Assembly: GCF_014705705.1 (NCBI RefSeq)
Contig: NZ_JACXLD010000002.1
Location: 186,001 to 250,000 of the forward strand
Reading direction: 5' to 3'
Origin: Spongiibacter pelagi
GTDB taxonomy: Bacteria; Pseudomonadota; Gammaproteobacteria; Pseudomonadales; Spongiibacteraceae
DNA length: 64,000 nt
Positions 24,334 to 32,772 of this stretch are shown here, piece by piece (the stretch's first letter is position 1; each line of letters starts with the position of its first letter). The notes beneath the pieces are model-generated. The model was not told where the DNA came from, did no database searches, and saw nothing but the letters and a program-made list of their open reading frames with translations. A program made the translations under genes and the position numbers.

Positions 24334-25083
24334 TTAGAGGCTCCCTAGGTTTTCTTTCAGTTGTTCTATCAGCCAGCCGCTATCATCCAGTGGTAAATCG
24401 TGGCCGGCACTCTCATGCAATAACAATGCGCTACGGTATTTTTTGGCCAAGCGTTCGCTGCAGCGCCAAGACACCATGCGGTCTGCTTTGCTGGCGATAA
24501 ATAGTGGTGGGTTCGCAATCAGGCGCTTCGCCGGTGAGCGGAAGTGGGCGGCGGCGGCGAGCTGGCGCAGCACATTGGATTTTAATACCGGCCGCTGCTG
24601 ACGAATTTGGCACCAATGCTCCAAGGCTTCGCTGGTATCGCTCTGGTTGCTCACCATATTCAGAATATTGCGTTCTTGTACTTTTACTGAGCGGCTGCCG
24701 AGGCTGCGCAACATGGGGCTGAGGTTGCTTAAACGCAAGCGATGCAGGGGCGGGCAATCTGCAGTGCTGCTATTGATCAGAATACTGTGACTAAAGCGTT
24801 CTGGCTCTGTTGCCAGCCAATCCAATGCCACCATACCGCCGAGAGAGAGGGCGATAATGCCGATTTTTTCATGGGGGGCAGTGTTGAGTCGGGTTTGTAG
24901 ATCGGCTCGAATACTCGGGATTGAGAGGGGCGATGAGCGGTGATTTTCGGAACCAAAACCGGCTAGATCCAAGTGGATACAGTTCCAGCCAAGTTCCTGT
25001 TTGCAGCGCTCAGGAAAGTCACCCCAGTGCGCGTGTTCGCGTGAGAGACCACGTAGAAATAACCAAGTTACGGGTAGGCTCAT
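24334..25083 (-). CDS. Alpha/beta-hydrolase, BioH-like
   Basis: 249 residues. The nucleophile Ser lies in 'ALSLGGMVALDW', the Asp in 'ASKADRMVSW' and the His in 'ESAGHDLPLDD', a complete triad. The N-terminus carries 'LFLRGLSREHAHWG', the usual oxyanion region variant. It may be an esterase or lipase; the biotin carboxylesterase BioH is a possibility but no biotin genes are near. Convergent with the OlsF-like gene across ~100 bases containing an imperfect hairpin (24245-24268, cctgac/gtcagg) with no strong T-tract. Confidence 0.82.
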   Translation of the reverse strand: MSLPVTWLFLRGLSREHAHWGDFPERCKQELGWNCIHLDLAGFGSENHRSSPLSIPSIRADLQTRLNTAPHEKIGIIALSLGGMVALDWLATEPERFSHSILINSSTADCPPLHRLRLSNLSPMLRSLGSRSVKVQERNILNMVSNQSDTSEALEHWCQIRQQRPVLKSNVLRQLAAAAHFRSPAKRLIANPPLFIASKADRMVSWRCSERLAKKYRSALLLHESAGHDLPLDDSGWLIEQLKENLGSL

Positions 25084-25144
25084 AAGCTTCTCTTTTTTAT
25101 TTTTGCCACATTTTTCTGCCGCAATGTTTTGGGCATCATAGCAC

Positions 25145-26224
25145 TCAACTGGGTAGGTGTCGGTACCAAAGAGCTTGAGCCATTTGTTGCAATTGTCGGG
25201 CGTGTTCTCCTTCCACCAACCATTGATTTGGATTGCGACAGGCGGCCATTAAAAAATCCAGCAGGATTAAGTGGCTGCGCAGCACTCGGGCGTGGCGGTG
25301 GGGCACGGTGGGGTTGAATAAGCCGGCAAAACTAAAAATTTGGCTGGGGTGTTTTTTCACCCAAAGCCATGAGCCCATTTCCAGTGTGAGAGGTAGTAGC
25401 TTGGCGCCGTGTTCGCGACTTTGAATATGGAAGTAATCCCAGAGATCGCCGTGACTCAGATAATGCATAGCCTGCGGCCCAAACTGATAATTGTGGTGGG
25501 GAAAGTTGCGCTCCCACAACAGCTTTAAGGCGACATAGCAGGCAATGTCTTCAATAGGTTCTTTGCGAAAGGCGTAGGGAATCCACAGGTGATCTTTAAA
25601 GCCAAAGCCGGAGTGAAAATCCACCACCAGACACAGACTTTCGGGGCGCGTGCAGCGGTACACCACATTTTGCAGGGCGACAAATTCGATTTCTTGATGG
25701 CGATGCCAATGGCCTCGATACCAAGGCAGTTTGCGCCAGATGCGGTGGCCGCCGATCAAGAATGGGGTGTCGGCTTCAGCGTCGATCGGGGCGTGCCGGT
25801 TTAGATCTACGGAGCTAGGGTTGCAGCGCATGTCTTGCAGCATGCCACCCGGATTGACAATGGGCAGGGCGACAATGGCCAGCTCTTCATCAAATTGGCG
25901 CTGCCAGTGGGCATCCCAGCGACAGCGTTCAATAACCGATTCCAGCCAGGCGATTAAAACTTGTGTGCCGATTCGCTCTACACCGTGAATACCGCCGGTA
26001 AGAAGTAAGCAATTGCGCGCCGTTTCAGGATTGCCAATGGTTAAAGAGGTAATTGGCAATTGCAGGCCATTAAGTTCTACCAGCGCTTCGACTCGGGTTT
26101 GAATCATCGACCCGGCCTGTTGGCAGAGTTGCTCAACGGCGAATAATTCTGAAAAACGGCCGCCTAGGCTTCCGCGCAGGCGCGCCATCACAGAGAAAAA
26201 ATCGGGCAGGTTAGGTCCGGTCAT
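25145..26224 (-). CDS. M14-type zinc carboxypeptidase (DUF2817-like)
   Basis: About 359 residues from the ATG at 26224. A GTG at 26293 would start inside the glycosyltransferase gene and lacks a ribosome site. Zinc ligands: His and Glu in 'GGIHGVERIG' and His in 'VVDFHSGFG'; the catalytic Glu is in 'LTLEMGSWLW'. No signal peptide, so probably cytoplasmic. Related families trim peptides or deacylate amino acids. It lies 32 bases after a glycosyltransferase, so it may belong to the same transcript; its substrate is unknown. Confidence 0.8.
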   Translation of the reverse strand: MTGPNLPDFFSVMARLRGSLGGRFSELFAVEQLCQQAGSMIQTRVEALVELNGLQLPITSLTIGNPETARNCLLLTGGIHGVERIGTQVLIAWLESVIERCRWDAHWQRQFDEELAIVALPIVNPGGMLQDMRCNPSSVDLNRHAPIDAEADTPFLIGGHRIWRKLPWYRGHWHRHQEIEFVALQNVVYRCTRPESLCLVVDFHSGFGFKDHLWIPYAFRKEPIEDIACYVALKLLWERNFPHHNYQFGPQAMHYLSHGDLWDYFHIQSREHGAKLLPLTLEMGSWLWVKKHPSQIFSFAGLFNPTVPHRHARVLRSHLILLDFLMAACRNPNQWLVEGEHARQLQQMAQALWYRHLPS

Positions 26225-26256
26225 CAGAATTTTGCTTGATAAAGCACTGGTATATC

Positions 26257-27300
26257 TCAGGCGGTCAATGGTGCTCTGCCCGTACGTTGCCACAACGATT
26301 CAACCAGCCCAATACTATTATTCCAGTTGCCGTCCAGCAACCACTCGCAAATGGCAGCGGCGACATCGGGATATTGCTGAGGTGCTTGCTCAGGAATATT
26401 TTGCAACCAGTGTTGAATGGGCTGGGCGGCAAAGTTATTCATTACATGGGCGTGGCCCAGTTTTTCCAGTGCGGCGGCATTGCCGAGTTGTTCCGATTGA
26501 CCACTAACGGGTTTGGTCAACGCCGCGAGGCCCATATGCAGACACTCGCTGAGTAATTCAAAGCCGGAGTTGCAAATCACTCCGCGGGCGCTGCACAGGT
26601 CTTCTTTAAAGCCGTGCAAGCTGGTTTTACGCAGGCTGACATTGCCTTCTTCTGCGTCGCTCAGCTCGGGGGAGTATTGAATAAATTTCCAATCTGGCAG
26701 GGTTTTTAAGGTCTCGGTGACCTGCTGCTGATTCTCAAAGGGCAGGTACACCACAATATGTTTGCCCCCCGCTTTTAAGGTTTCTTCCGGGTTGATTATG
26801 GGCGGCAAGATGGGTGCATTGAAGTGGTGCCAGTGCAGCCCGAGTCGGTGATTGACCGGGGCAAAATATTTCATGATGAATTTGCTGTGCGCACTTACGC
26901 CGCGCTCTGGAACATCGGGATAACCAAATGCGTATTGGTGGCCCATGCCAATTACCGGCTTGCCTTTGAGGCGTCCGGCCCAGGCGGTGACCGGTTCGAA
27001 ATCGGTGAGAATAACGTCGTATTCACTTAGGTCTAGTGCGCGTACATCTTCTATAAATTGCAGGGGCCGCGCTGCCATAACGGTTTTCAGATTGCTGATT
27101 TTACCGTTCTCGGTGACAAAGGTAAGGCCGTGGCGGAGTTGATAGTCGCCAAAGGGTTCCATATCAAAAAATTTGTCGGCGGGGCGGCCGGAGAACAGAT
27201 ATTGAACGTCGATATTGCGATCGGAGAAGTGTTTGGCCATCATCCGCGCGCGGGCGATGTGGCCATTGCCGGTGCCTTGTACACCGTAAAGGATTTTCAT
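26257..27300 (-). CDS. MJ1255/VC2487-family glycosyltransferase
   Basis: 347 residues with a GT-B fold. 'YGVQGTGNGHIARARMMAKH' at the N-terminus and 'GVICNSGFELLSECLHMGLA' plus 'LTKPVSGQSEQLGNA' in the C-terminal nucleotide-sugar half define the MJ1255/VC2487 group, distant relatives of MurG and UGT transferases. Acceptor and sugar are not known. It lies 23 bases after a PAP2 phosphatase, a pairing that suggests lipid or undecaprenyl-linked glycosylation. Confidence 0.88.
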   Translation of the reverse strand: MKILYGVQGTGNGHIARARMMAKHFSDRNIDVQYLFSGRPADKFFDMEPFGDYQLRHGLTFVTENGKISNLKTVMAARPLQFIEDVRALDLSEYDVILTDFEPVTAWAGRLKGKPVIGMGHQYAFGYPDVPERGVSAHSKFIMKYFAPVNHRLGLHWHHFNAPILPPIINPEETLKAGGKHIVVYLPFENQQQVTETLKTLPDWKFIQYSPELSDAEEGNVSLRKTSLHGFKEDLCSARGVICNSGFELLSECLHMGLAALTKPVSGQSEQLGNAAALEKLGHAHVMNNFAAQPIQHWLQNIPEQAPQQYPDVAAAICEWLLDGNWNNSIGLVESLWQRTGRAPLTA

Positions 27301-27323
27301 AAGTGAAGCTCGAATAGTATGAC

Positions 27324-27854
27324 TTAGGCCACCATCAGTAGATCGTAGGCGAGGTGGGCAATGCCTGTGCCCAAGCTTGCGCCAGCCAGAATATCTGTAG
27401 GGAAGTGTACCCCAAGCAGAACCCGCGAGGCGCCAACGGCCAGTGCCCAGAGATATAAGGGGGCGGCGACAGCGCCAAAGAACAGCACCGCCAGTGTGGC
27501 GAGCAAGAAGGCGGCGGCAGTGTGGCCCGAAGGAAAGCTGAATTTATCCGAGGCAATAATACTGGCGTTGAACGAGGGGATGGCAGCCGGTGGCCGGCGA
27601 CGGCGGCAAGTGTTCTTCAATACCCAGTAAATAGGCAGCCAGATAGCAAAGGCCATGAGGGTGGCAAGAAGAAATTCTTTGCCGTAATTTGCGCCTAGCA
27701 AATACAGCGAAACAGGCACGGCAATTTGGGCATAGCCGTCGCCAGTTTTAGACACACTGTAAGCGATGCGACTGAGTTGCTGCTGGTGGCGGGTGCCAAC
27801 ACAGGCGAGAAGCATTCGTGCATCGAACTGATTTATAGACTCAATCAATTGCAT
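27324..27854 (-). CDS. PAP2-family membrane phosphatase
   Basis: About 176 residues. AGAAGGAG precedes the ATG at 27854 by 7 bases, so that start is preferred over the ATG at 27860. All three PAP2 motifs are present: 'KNTCRRRRPPA', 'FPSGHTAA' and 'SRVLLGVHFPTD'. Several hydrophobic helices place it in the inner membrane, where it could dephosphorylate phosphatidate, undecaprenyl diphosphate or a similar lipid. First gene of the PAP2-glycosyltransferase-peptidase group. Confidence 0.9.
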   Translation of the reverse strand: MQLIESINQFDARMLLACVGTRHQQQLSRIAYSVSKTGDGYAQIAVPVSLYLLGANYGKEFLLATLMAFAIWLPIYWVLKNTCRRRRPPAAIPSFNASIIASDKFSFPSGHTAAAFLLATLAVLFFGAVAAPLYLWALAVGASRVLLGVHFPTDILAGASLGTGIAHLAYDLLMVA

Positions 27855-27983
27855 AATCATCTCCTTCTAAGGGAAAAGATTACGCCTCGCTGTTTTCAAT
27901 ACGGTGACGAAATAATTGCAGTTATGAGACAGTTTTTAGTTGTTTTTATTGCACTGTTAGCGCGAACTGGGCTGTTGCGGCGC

Positions 27984-28616
27984 TCAATTATTTTCAATTA
28001 GCAGTATTGCGCCTTTATGACGGCGCCCGCTTTCCGCCCGAATGGGCAGCAATTCAGCGAAATGTCGTTCAATACAGTACTCGGCAAGTGCAAGAAAAGG
28101 CGGTCGCATCGGGTCGGCGATGATGATTCGCGCGACACCGGCGGCGATTGCTCGATCAATCAGCTCGGCCAAGTCTTCGGCCATGTCATCCCAAAAACAA
28201 ATATCACAAGCCATTAGGGTGTCGTATTGCCCCAGCTCGGTCTCGGTCAATTCGCTAAATAATGCCGGCTGCCAGTTCAGCGCCACCTTATTGGCATCGG
28301 TGTGCAGCTCTAACGCGGGCAATACTGCCGGATCACCGTCGCTGGCGGTGACCTCAGCATTGAAGTGTTTGGCGCAGTAGATACCTGCTAGCCCTGCACC
28401 ACAGCCTACCTCAAGCACCTTGCTATTGTGCTCTAGGGGATTGTCTTGAAGGTAGGCCATCATTAAATAACTGGCTGCCCACACCTTATTGCCGTGCAGC
28501 TGAAATTGGGCGTGGCGATTTGCACGGCGCAAGGCGGGGTGCGAGGCCAGCAACGTTGTTACGCCGTAGTATTCACGATAATGGCTTGATAAGGCTGATT
28601 TAACCAAAGGTCGCAT
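27984..28616 (-). CDS. Class I SAM-dependent methyltransferase
   Basis: 210 residues. SAM motif I is 'VLEVGCGAGLAGIYCA', followed by the acidic 'ASDGDPAVL' and 'YDTLMACDICFWDD' as motif IV. It resembles the METTL/PrmA-like protein methyltransferases that modify Lys or similar side chains. The ATG at 28616 is preferred over a TTG at 28622. Divergent from sthA, with the two starts about 75 bases apart. Confidence 0.8.
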   Translation of the reverse strand: MRPLVKSALSSHYREYYGVTTLLASHPALRRANRHAQFQLHGNKVWAASYLMMAYLQDNPLEHNSKVLEVGCGAGLAGIYCAKHFNAEVTASDGDPAVLPALELHTDANKVALNWQPALFSELTETELGQYDTLMACDICFWDDMAEDLAELIDRAIAAGVARIIIADPMRPPFLALAEYCIERHFAELLPIRAESGRRHKGAILLIENN

Positions 28617-28690
28617 GTCCAAATAGGTGCTGAAGGGTTAGTATAAATCAGTTACTTATGTATCCATCCCATCGAGTTAAGGAAATTCCC

Positions 28691-30091
28691 TTGAGCCAGT
28701 ACGATTATGATCTTTTAGTTATTGGCAGTGGCCCTGCGGGAGAAAGCGCTGCGCTAAATGCGGTTAAACACGGGCAGCGAGTTGCCATTGTTGAGCAAAT
28801 GGCGACAGTCGGTGGTGCTTGTACCCATATGGGCACGATTCCCTCCAAGGCGTTGCGGCATATGGTTCGGCAAGCGATTCGCTTTAATCGCACGCCCATT
28901 TTTAGGGATATTGGCAACCCGCGTACCTTGACCTATCCCAAGCTGTTAAGCCATGCCAATCAGGTGATTGATAAGCAAGTGGCGATGCGCAGCCGGTTTT
29001 ATTATCGCAACCAGATACGTCTGATTCAGGGCCATGCGCGGTTTACCGATACCCATCGCCTGCAAATTATTTCGGCGGAAGGGCAGGAAGAATATATCAC
29101 CGCTAAGAAGTTTGTGATTGCCACCGGCTCGCGCCCCTATCGCCCAGACAATATCGATTTCAACCATCCGAGGGTGTACGACAGCGACAGCATTTTAGCG
29201 ATGACCAATACCCCGCGAAAATTGCTGATCTACGGCGCCGGTGTTATCGGTTGTGAATACGCCTCGATTTTTTCAGGCATCGGTATCAAGGTTGAGCTGA
29301 TTAATACCCGTGATCGGCTACTGGAATTTTTGGATGATGAAATCTCCGATGCGCTGAGTTATCACCTGCGCCACTTAGGCGTGATGATTCGTCATCGGGA
29401 AGAGTACAGCAAGGTCGAAGCTAGCGATTCCGGTGTGGTGATGTCCTTGCAATCGGGCAAGCAACTTCATGCTGATGCTCTGCTTTGGTGTAACGGCCGC
29501 AGTGGTAATACCCATGATTTGGGCTTGGAGAATATTGGTTTAGAGGCGGATCACCGAGGTCAGCTTCAGGTTGATGAGCACTATCAAACCGCGGTGAACA
29601 ATATCTATGCAGCGGGTGATGTAATTGGTTGGCCCAGCCTCGCTAGTGCGGCTTATGACCAAGGGCGTTCGGCGGCGGCCTCGGCACGGGGTAAGGAGCA
29701 CTGCCGTTTTGTTGACGATGTGCCCACCGGAATTTACACCCTGCCGGAGATTAGCTCGGTGGGTAAAACCGAAGGTGAATTAACTGCTGCCAAGGTGCCC
29801 TATGAAGTGGGCCGGGCGTTTTTCAAAGACACCGCTCGTGGCCAAATCAGTGGCGAGACCGTGGGCATGCTGAAGCTACTCTTCCATGTGGATACTCTGG
29901 AAATTTTGGGCATCCATTGTTTTGGCGCAGAAGCGGCGGAAATTATTCATATCGGGCAGGTGGTGATGAAGCAGGAAAACGGCGGCAACACCCTGCGTTA
30001 TTTTGTCACCACTACCTTTAATTACCCCACCATGGCCGAGGCTTATCGCACGGCGGCCTTGAATGGCTTGAACCGTTTGGCCGGGTATTGA
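28691..30091 (+). CDS. sthA: Soluble pyridine nucleotide transhydrogenase
   Basis: 466 residues from the TTG at 28691, the same length as E. coli SthA. AAGGA at 28679-28683 lies 7 bases before this TTG, whereas the ATG at 28658 has no ribosome site at proper distance and would add an unusual 11-residue leader. It has '[12 protein letters not shown]' (FAD), '[16 protein letters not shown]' (single Cys of the degenerate CxxxxC pair, as in SthA), '[13 protein letters not shown]' (NAD) and '[10 protein letters not shown]'. It interconverts NADPH and NADH in the cytoplasm. Confidence 0.94.
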   Translation: MSQYDYDLLVIGSGPAGESAALNAVKHGQRVAIVEQMATVGGACTHMGTIPSKALRHMVRQAIRFNRTPIFRDIGNPRTLTYPKLLSHANQVIDKQVAMRSRFYYRNQIRLIQGHARFTDTHRLQIISAEGQEEYITAKKFVIATGSRPYRPDNIDFNHPRVYDSDSILAMTNTPRKLLIYGAGVIGCEYASIFSGIGIKVELINTRDRLLEFLDDEISDALSYHLRHLGVMIRHREEYSKVEASDSGVVMSLQSGKQLHADALLWCNGRSGNTHDLGLENIGLEADHRGQLQVDEHYQTAVNNIYAAGDVIGWPSLASAAYDQGRSAAASARGKEHCRFVDDVPTGIYTLPEISSVGKTEGELTAAKVPYEVGRAFFKDTARGQISGETVGMLKLLFHVDTLEILGIHCFGAEAAEIIHIGQVVMKQENGGNTLRYFVTTTFNYPTMAEAYRTAALNGLNRLAGY

Positions 30092-30155
30092 TGGGGGATT
30101 TCTGTAGTGTTCGGGCTCACTGTTTCAGCGCTTAGGAAATAAGTAAAAATTTTAA

Positions 30156-30184
30156 TTGACAGCGCTTTGCTTCGGGGATAAATA
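30156..30184 (+). promoter_or_regulatory. Putative sigma-70 promoter
   Basis: A perfect -35 TTGACA at 30156-30161 is followed 17 bases later by TAAATA (overlapping GATAAA), a moderate -10. It is about 70 bases before the small acidic gene. The rest of the 160-base gap has no other feature. Confidence 0.5.
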
Positions 30185-30255
30185 GTGCGCTGAACGAGCG
30201 CGATATCACGCGTTGTTCATTCTGTATTCGTTTTGGGTTTAGGGTGAGCAATTAC

Positions 30256-30450
30256 ATGGCAAAAGATCTTGATAGCAGCAGTGACGATGATCTGGATGAA
30301 GACAATTTTGACGGAGACGAGGAGTCTTCTTTTCCTGATCGCGCTATCACCGGTGGCTCTGATTTGAGTATTCGCCGCAAAATTGAAGAGCGCTTAGAGC
30401 GCAAACGTTTGATGGAAGAGTTCGATCTATTAGACGACTTCGACATTTAA
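30256..30450 (+). CDS. PA3496-family small acidic protein
   Basis: 64 residues from the ATG at 30256, preceded by AGGGTGAG at 7-base spacing; a GTG at 30244 overlaps that site and is less likely. Residues 1-30 are almost entirely Asp/Glu/Ser. Residues 36-64 form a basic-acidic helix ('SIRRKIEERLERKRLMEEF') ending in 'DLLDDFDI'. This matches the PA3496 family, described as putative envelope-integrity proteins of gammaproteobacteria. Mechanism unknown. An imperfect hairpin (30488-30515) follows. Confidence 0.75.
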   Translation: MAKDLDSSSDDDLDEDNFDGDEESSFPDRAITGGSDLSIRRKIEERLERKRLMEEFDLLDDFDI

Positions 30451-30487
30451 TTATTTCGCACTATTGGCTGTCTCGCCTTTAGAAACT

Positions 30488-30515
30488 CTGTCCCGGTAAG
30501 TCTTTTCCGGGGCAG
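30488..30515 (+). terminator. Hairpin downstream of the small acidic gene
   Basis: 'ctgtcccgg' and 'ccggggcag' pair with one mismatch around a 10-base loop containing tcttttc. No T-run follows, so termination is uncertain; it may be an attenuator ahead of the DUF3014 gene. Confidence 0.35.
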
Positions 30516-30615
30516 CAGTTGAACCCCGCCATCTTTGAGATATACCATGCAGTAACAGACCTCTGCGTCTGTGATTTTGTGTTTCGTATACCAACAAGAA
30601 TATCTGGGGCAAAAT

Positions 30616-31395
30616 ATGAATTTAAAAATCCTCGCTGGTGTCCTCATTGCTGCAGCCATTGCAGTTGGAGGATGGTTTTATCTCAGTTCGAAGGAAAACC
30701 CTCAACCCAGCACGACCAACACGCCCGAATCCCTGCCCGAATTAGCGGCTGAAACCAAGGTCAAAGAAGTGCTGGCCGTGGAGGAGGAAGAGGATTTTCA
30801 AGAACAGACCGATTCACTGGTGGCGGCGCCAGCAAGTGTTCGCGGTAGCGACGAGGTGGTGCGGGAGGCGGTCAGCGATTTGTCGCCTTCTCTGACCGAT
30901 TATCTCGGCCCAGATCAGCAGTTGCGCAAGTGGATTGTGGTGGTGGATCAATTGGCGGGCTATAAATGGCCGACCAAGAATTTGCCCCTGCTTTACCCCA
31001 AGGCTGATTTTAAAGTGCTCAATACCTCTAACGGTATGGTCAGCTCGCCAGAGAACAGCAAGCGCTGGGATAAGCTGATTGGCTTGGTTTCAAATTTGGA
31101 TGCAAAACGGGTCGCAATTTACTACAAAAATTGGTCGCCCTTGATTGAGGGAACGTATAAGGAATTAGGCAATCCCAACTCCTTTGACTTCCAATTGCGC
31201 GATGCCATTGATCACCTGCTTTTCATCAAGCCACTGCCGGCACAGGCGCAATTACACCGTCCCAAGGTGTTTTACGAGTATGTTGATCCGGCGCTGGAAA
31301 ATGCCGACCCACTCAGTAAGTGGATGTGGCGTCTAGGCCCAGACAATATGGCCAAATTGCAGGCCTGGCTGCGCGAATTAAAGGCGTATTTGTAA
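30616..31395 (+). CDS. DUF3014-family membrane-anchored protein
   Basis: About 259 residues from the ATG at 30616 with 'tggggc' in front. A single transmembrane helix spans residues ~4-23 ('ILAGVLIAAAIAVGGWFYL'), followed by a low-complexity acidic linker to ~70. The conserved periplasmic domain includes 'LRKWIVVVDQLAGYKWP' and 'SPLIEGTYKELGNPN'. This is the DUF3014 family, of unknown function. A typical terminator follows. Confidence 0.8.
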   Translation: MNLKILAGVLIAAAIAVGGWFYLSSKENPQPSTTNTPESLPELAAETKVKEVLAVEEEEDFQEQTDSLVAAPASVRGSDEVVREAVSDLSPSLTDYLGPDQQLRKWIVVVDQLAGYKWPTKNLPLLYPKADFKVLNTSNGMVSSPENSKRWDKLIGLVSNLDAKRVAIYYKNWSPLIEGTYKELGNPNSFDFQLRDAIDHLLFIKPLPAQAQLHRPKVFYEYVDPALENADPLSKWMWRLGPDNMAKLQAWLRELKAYL

Positions 31396-31423
31396 AATCG
31401 TATAAATTTCAATAACTTGATAA

Positions 31424-31457
31424 GCGGTCGCCCAATTTTGGGTGGCCGTTTTTTTTG
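31424..31457 (+). terminator. Rho-independent terminator after DUF3014 gene
   Basis: 'cggtcgcccaa' and 'ttgggtggccg' pair with two non-canonical positions around a short A/T loop, followed immediately by a run of eight T. The following ~115 bases to the BLUF gene are A+T-rich and probably hold its promoter. Confidence 0.85.
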
Positions 31458-31572
31458 CCTTGGTTTTTTTTGTTGGTCAGAATGCAGGGCTAAATTTTGT
31501 ATTCTTTATTGCTCTAACGATGGTTTTATGTATCATAGGTATTAACCCTTATTTCTATCGTTAGCGATACCT

Positions 31573-32031
31573 ATGTCCGAGGCGTCATCTAATAATAAAT
31601 TGGTGCGTTGCATCTTTGTCAGTGCGGCCCCTCGAGCTGTGCAAGAAAGTGCAATTCCGCAGTTTTTGTTTGATTTCAGACGGGCAAGTGCCGAGCACCA
31701 ACTCACTGGAATGATGCTCTGTGAGGGGCGAGATTTCTTTCAAGTGGTGGAGGGACGTCGCGAGCAGATTGATGAGCTCTACAAGCAGGTTGAACTGGAT
31801 AAGCGCCAGCATCGCTTGCTTAAGATTCTGGATGAAGATCTAGAGTCCCGCGATTTTAAGGATATGTCACTGGCGTATGGTATTGCGGGTCGTCGGGTAT
31901 TCAGAAAGCTGGATGATAACGGCGAGGTGTTTTCCAAGCAGGGGCCGGTTCACCGCTTGCCAGATACCAAGACGAAAACGCTGATGCTGCAATTTGCGCA
32001 AAAGCGCTGGCGTCGAGCGGAGTCTGAGTAA
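31573..32031 (+). CDS. BLUF-fold protein lacking key photoactive residues
   Basis: 152 residues; the first ~95 are a BLUF domain by 'LVRCIFVSAAP', 'HQLTGMMLCEGRDFFQVVEG' and the following helix. Blue-light sensing by FAD needs Tyr, Asn and Gln. Aligned to AppA (Y21, N45, Q63; spacings 24 and 18), this protein has F15, S39 and Q57 at exactly those spacings, so Tyr and Asn are both lost. Normal photochemistry is therefore unlikely. It may still bind flavin or act as a protein-interaction module. A basic tail of ~50 residues follows. Neighbours encode HPt, histidine kinase and HD-GYP proteins. Confidence 0.85.
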   Translation: MSEASSNNKLVRCIFVSAAPRAVQESAIPQFLFDFRRASAEHQLTGMMLCEGRDFFQVVEGRREQIDELYKQVELDKRQHRLLKILDEDLESRDFKDMSLAYGIAGRRVFRKLDDNGEVFSKQGPVHRLPDTKTKTLMLQFAQKRWRRAESE

Positions 32032-32062
32032 GCCTCGTCGCGGGGAATTCTTAGCAGACTGT

Positions 32063-32449
32063 TTAGGCGTTAATATCAATCGTTCTGGCCACGATCTGGC
32101 CCTGTGATATCAGTTCATTCAGCTTGGCAAGGGTTTCAATTACCCGCTTTTCCTCGCCGTCATCGAGCTGTTTTTTTCCAATCAATACATTTTCTGCTTT
32201 GCGGGCCAGGTTTGATACCTCGTCAATGCCGAGTATGCCGCTGGTGCCTGCCATGGAGTGCAGGTGGCGGTAGAGTTTTTCCAGATAGCTTTCACGTTCG
32301 CCTTGGCTTTCGGAATAGGCCAGCCAACTATCAGAAATTTCTAGAAATTTTTCGTCGATTTTAGCGAGGTATTCCTCTTGCAGCGCGGCAAATTTCTCAT
32401 TGGCCGTCATTTTTCGGGCTTGCCGAGGTAGCTGTGCTGATGCTGCCAT
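32063..32449 (-). CDS. HPt (histidine phosphotransfer) protein
   Basis: About 128 residues. 'RHLHSMAGTSGILG' is the HPt signature with the phosphorylated His at H64 (from the ATG at 32449), followed by 'LARKAENVL'. GAGAGGAA sits just before 32449; an ATG at 32467 is in frame but lacks a ribosome site. The gene is convergent with the BLUF gene and divergent from the PAS kinase. It could relay phosphate between that kinase and the HD-GYP regulator, although the kinase-regulator pair is also complete without it. Confidence 0.85.
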   Translation of the reverse strand: MAASAQLPRQARKMTANEKFAALQEEYLAKIDEKFLEISDSWLAYSESQGERESYLEKLYRHLHSMAGTSGILGIDEVSNLARKAENVLIGKKQLDDGEEKRVIETLAKLNELISQGQIVARTIDINA

Positions 32450-32467
32450 GAGTTCCTCTCTCGCCAT

Positions 32468-32772
32468 ATTTAGCGTAATCTCAGTGCCAATACGACTGTC
32501 GATGCGGTCGCTGTTTATAAGTCAGTATAGAAACAAATCACCTAACTTTATCCTTTTTCAGACTAATTGCTTACCAGCCGTAGCGAAATGAGGGCTTTCA
32601 CCTAAAATTCTGTTACTCAGAGGGCTTTGATACGCGCATTTACGAATGATAAGTCGATCACATTTGTGACTACTATTCATCCCTAGATAATTGAGGCGTT
32701 ACTAATGGAGTCAGGCAAACGTCCGCAGGCATGGGTAATTGCCCTAAAGGGCAGTAAACAGGGAAGAGCAAT
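32468..32772. other. Divergent intergenic region, HPt / PAS kinase
   Basis: About 305 bases without a convincing gene. Within it, 32658-32669 reads TCACATTTGTGA, a perfect palindrome with 5-base arms separated by two bases, which could be an operator. It is A+T-rich around 32490-32680, consistent with two divergent promoters, but no strong -35/-10 pair was identified. AGGGAAGAG at 32760-32768 is the ribosome site for the kinase. Confidence 0.4.

Noticed and set aside
31573-32031. Functional blue-light photoreceptor
   Set aside because: The Tyr and Asn that hydrogen-bond the flavin network are Phe and Ser, so standard BLUF signalling is not supported.
32658-32669. CRP/Vfr binding site
   Set aside because: The arms are in the opposite order (TCACA-N2-TGTGA instead of TGTGA-N6-TCACA), so it does not match the CRP consensus; kept only as a palindrome note.
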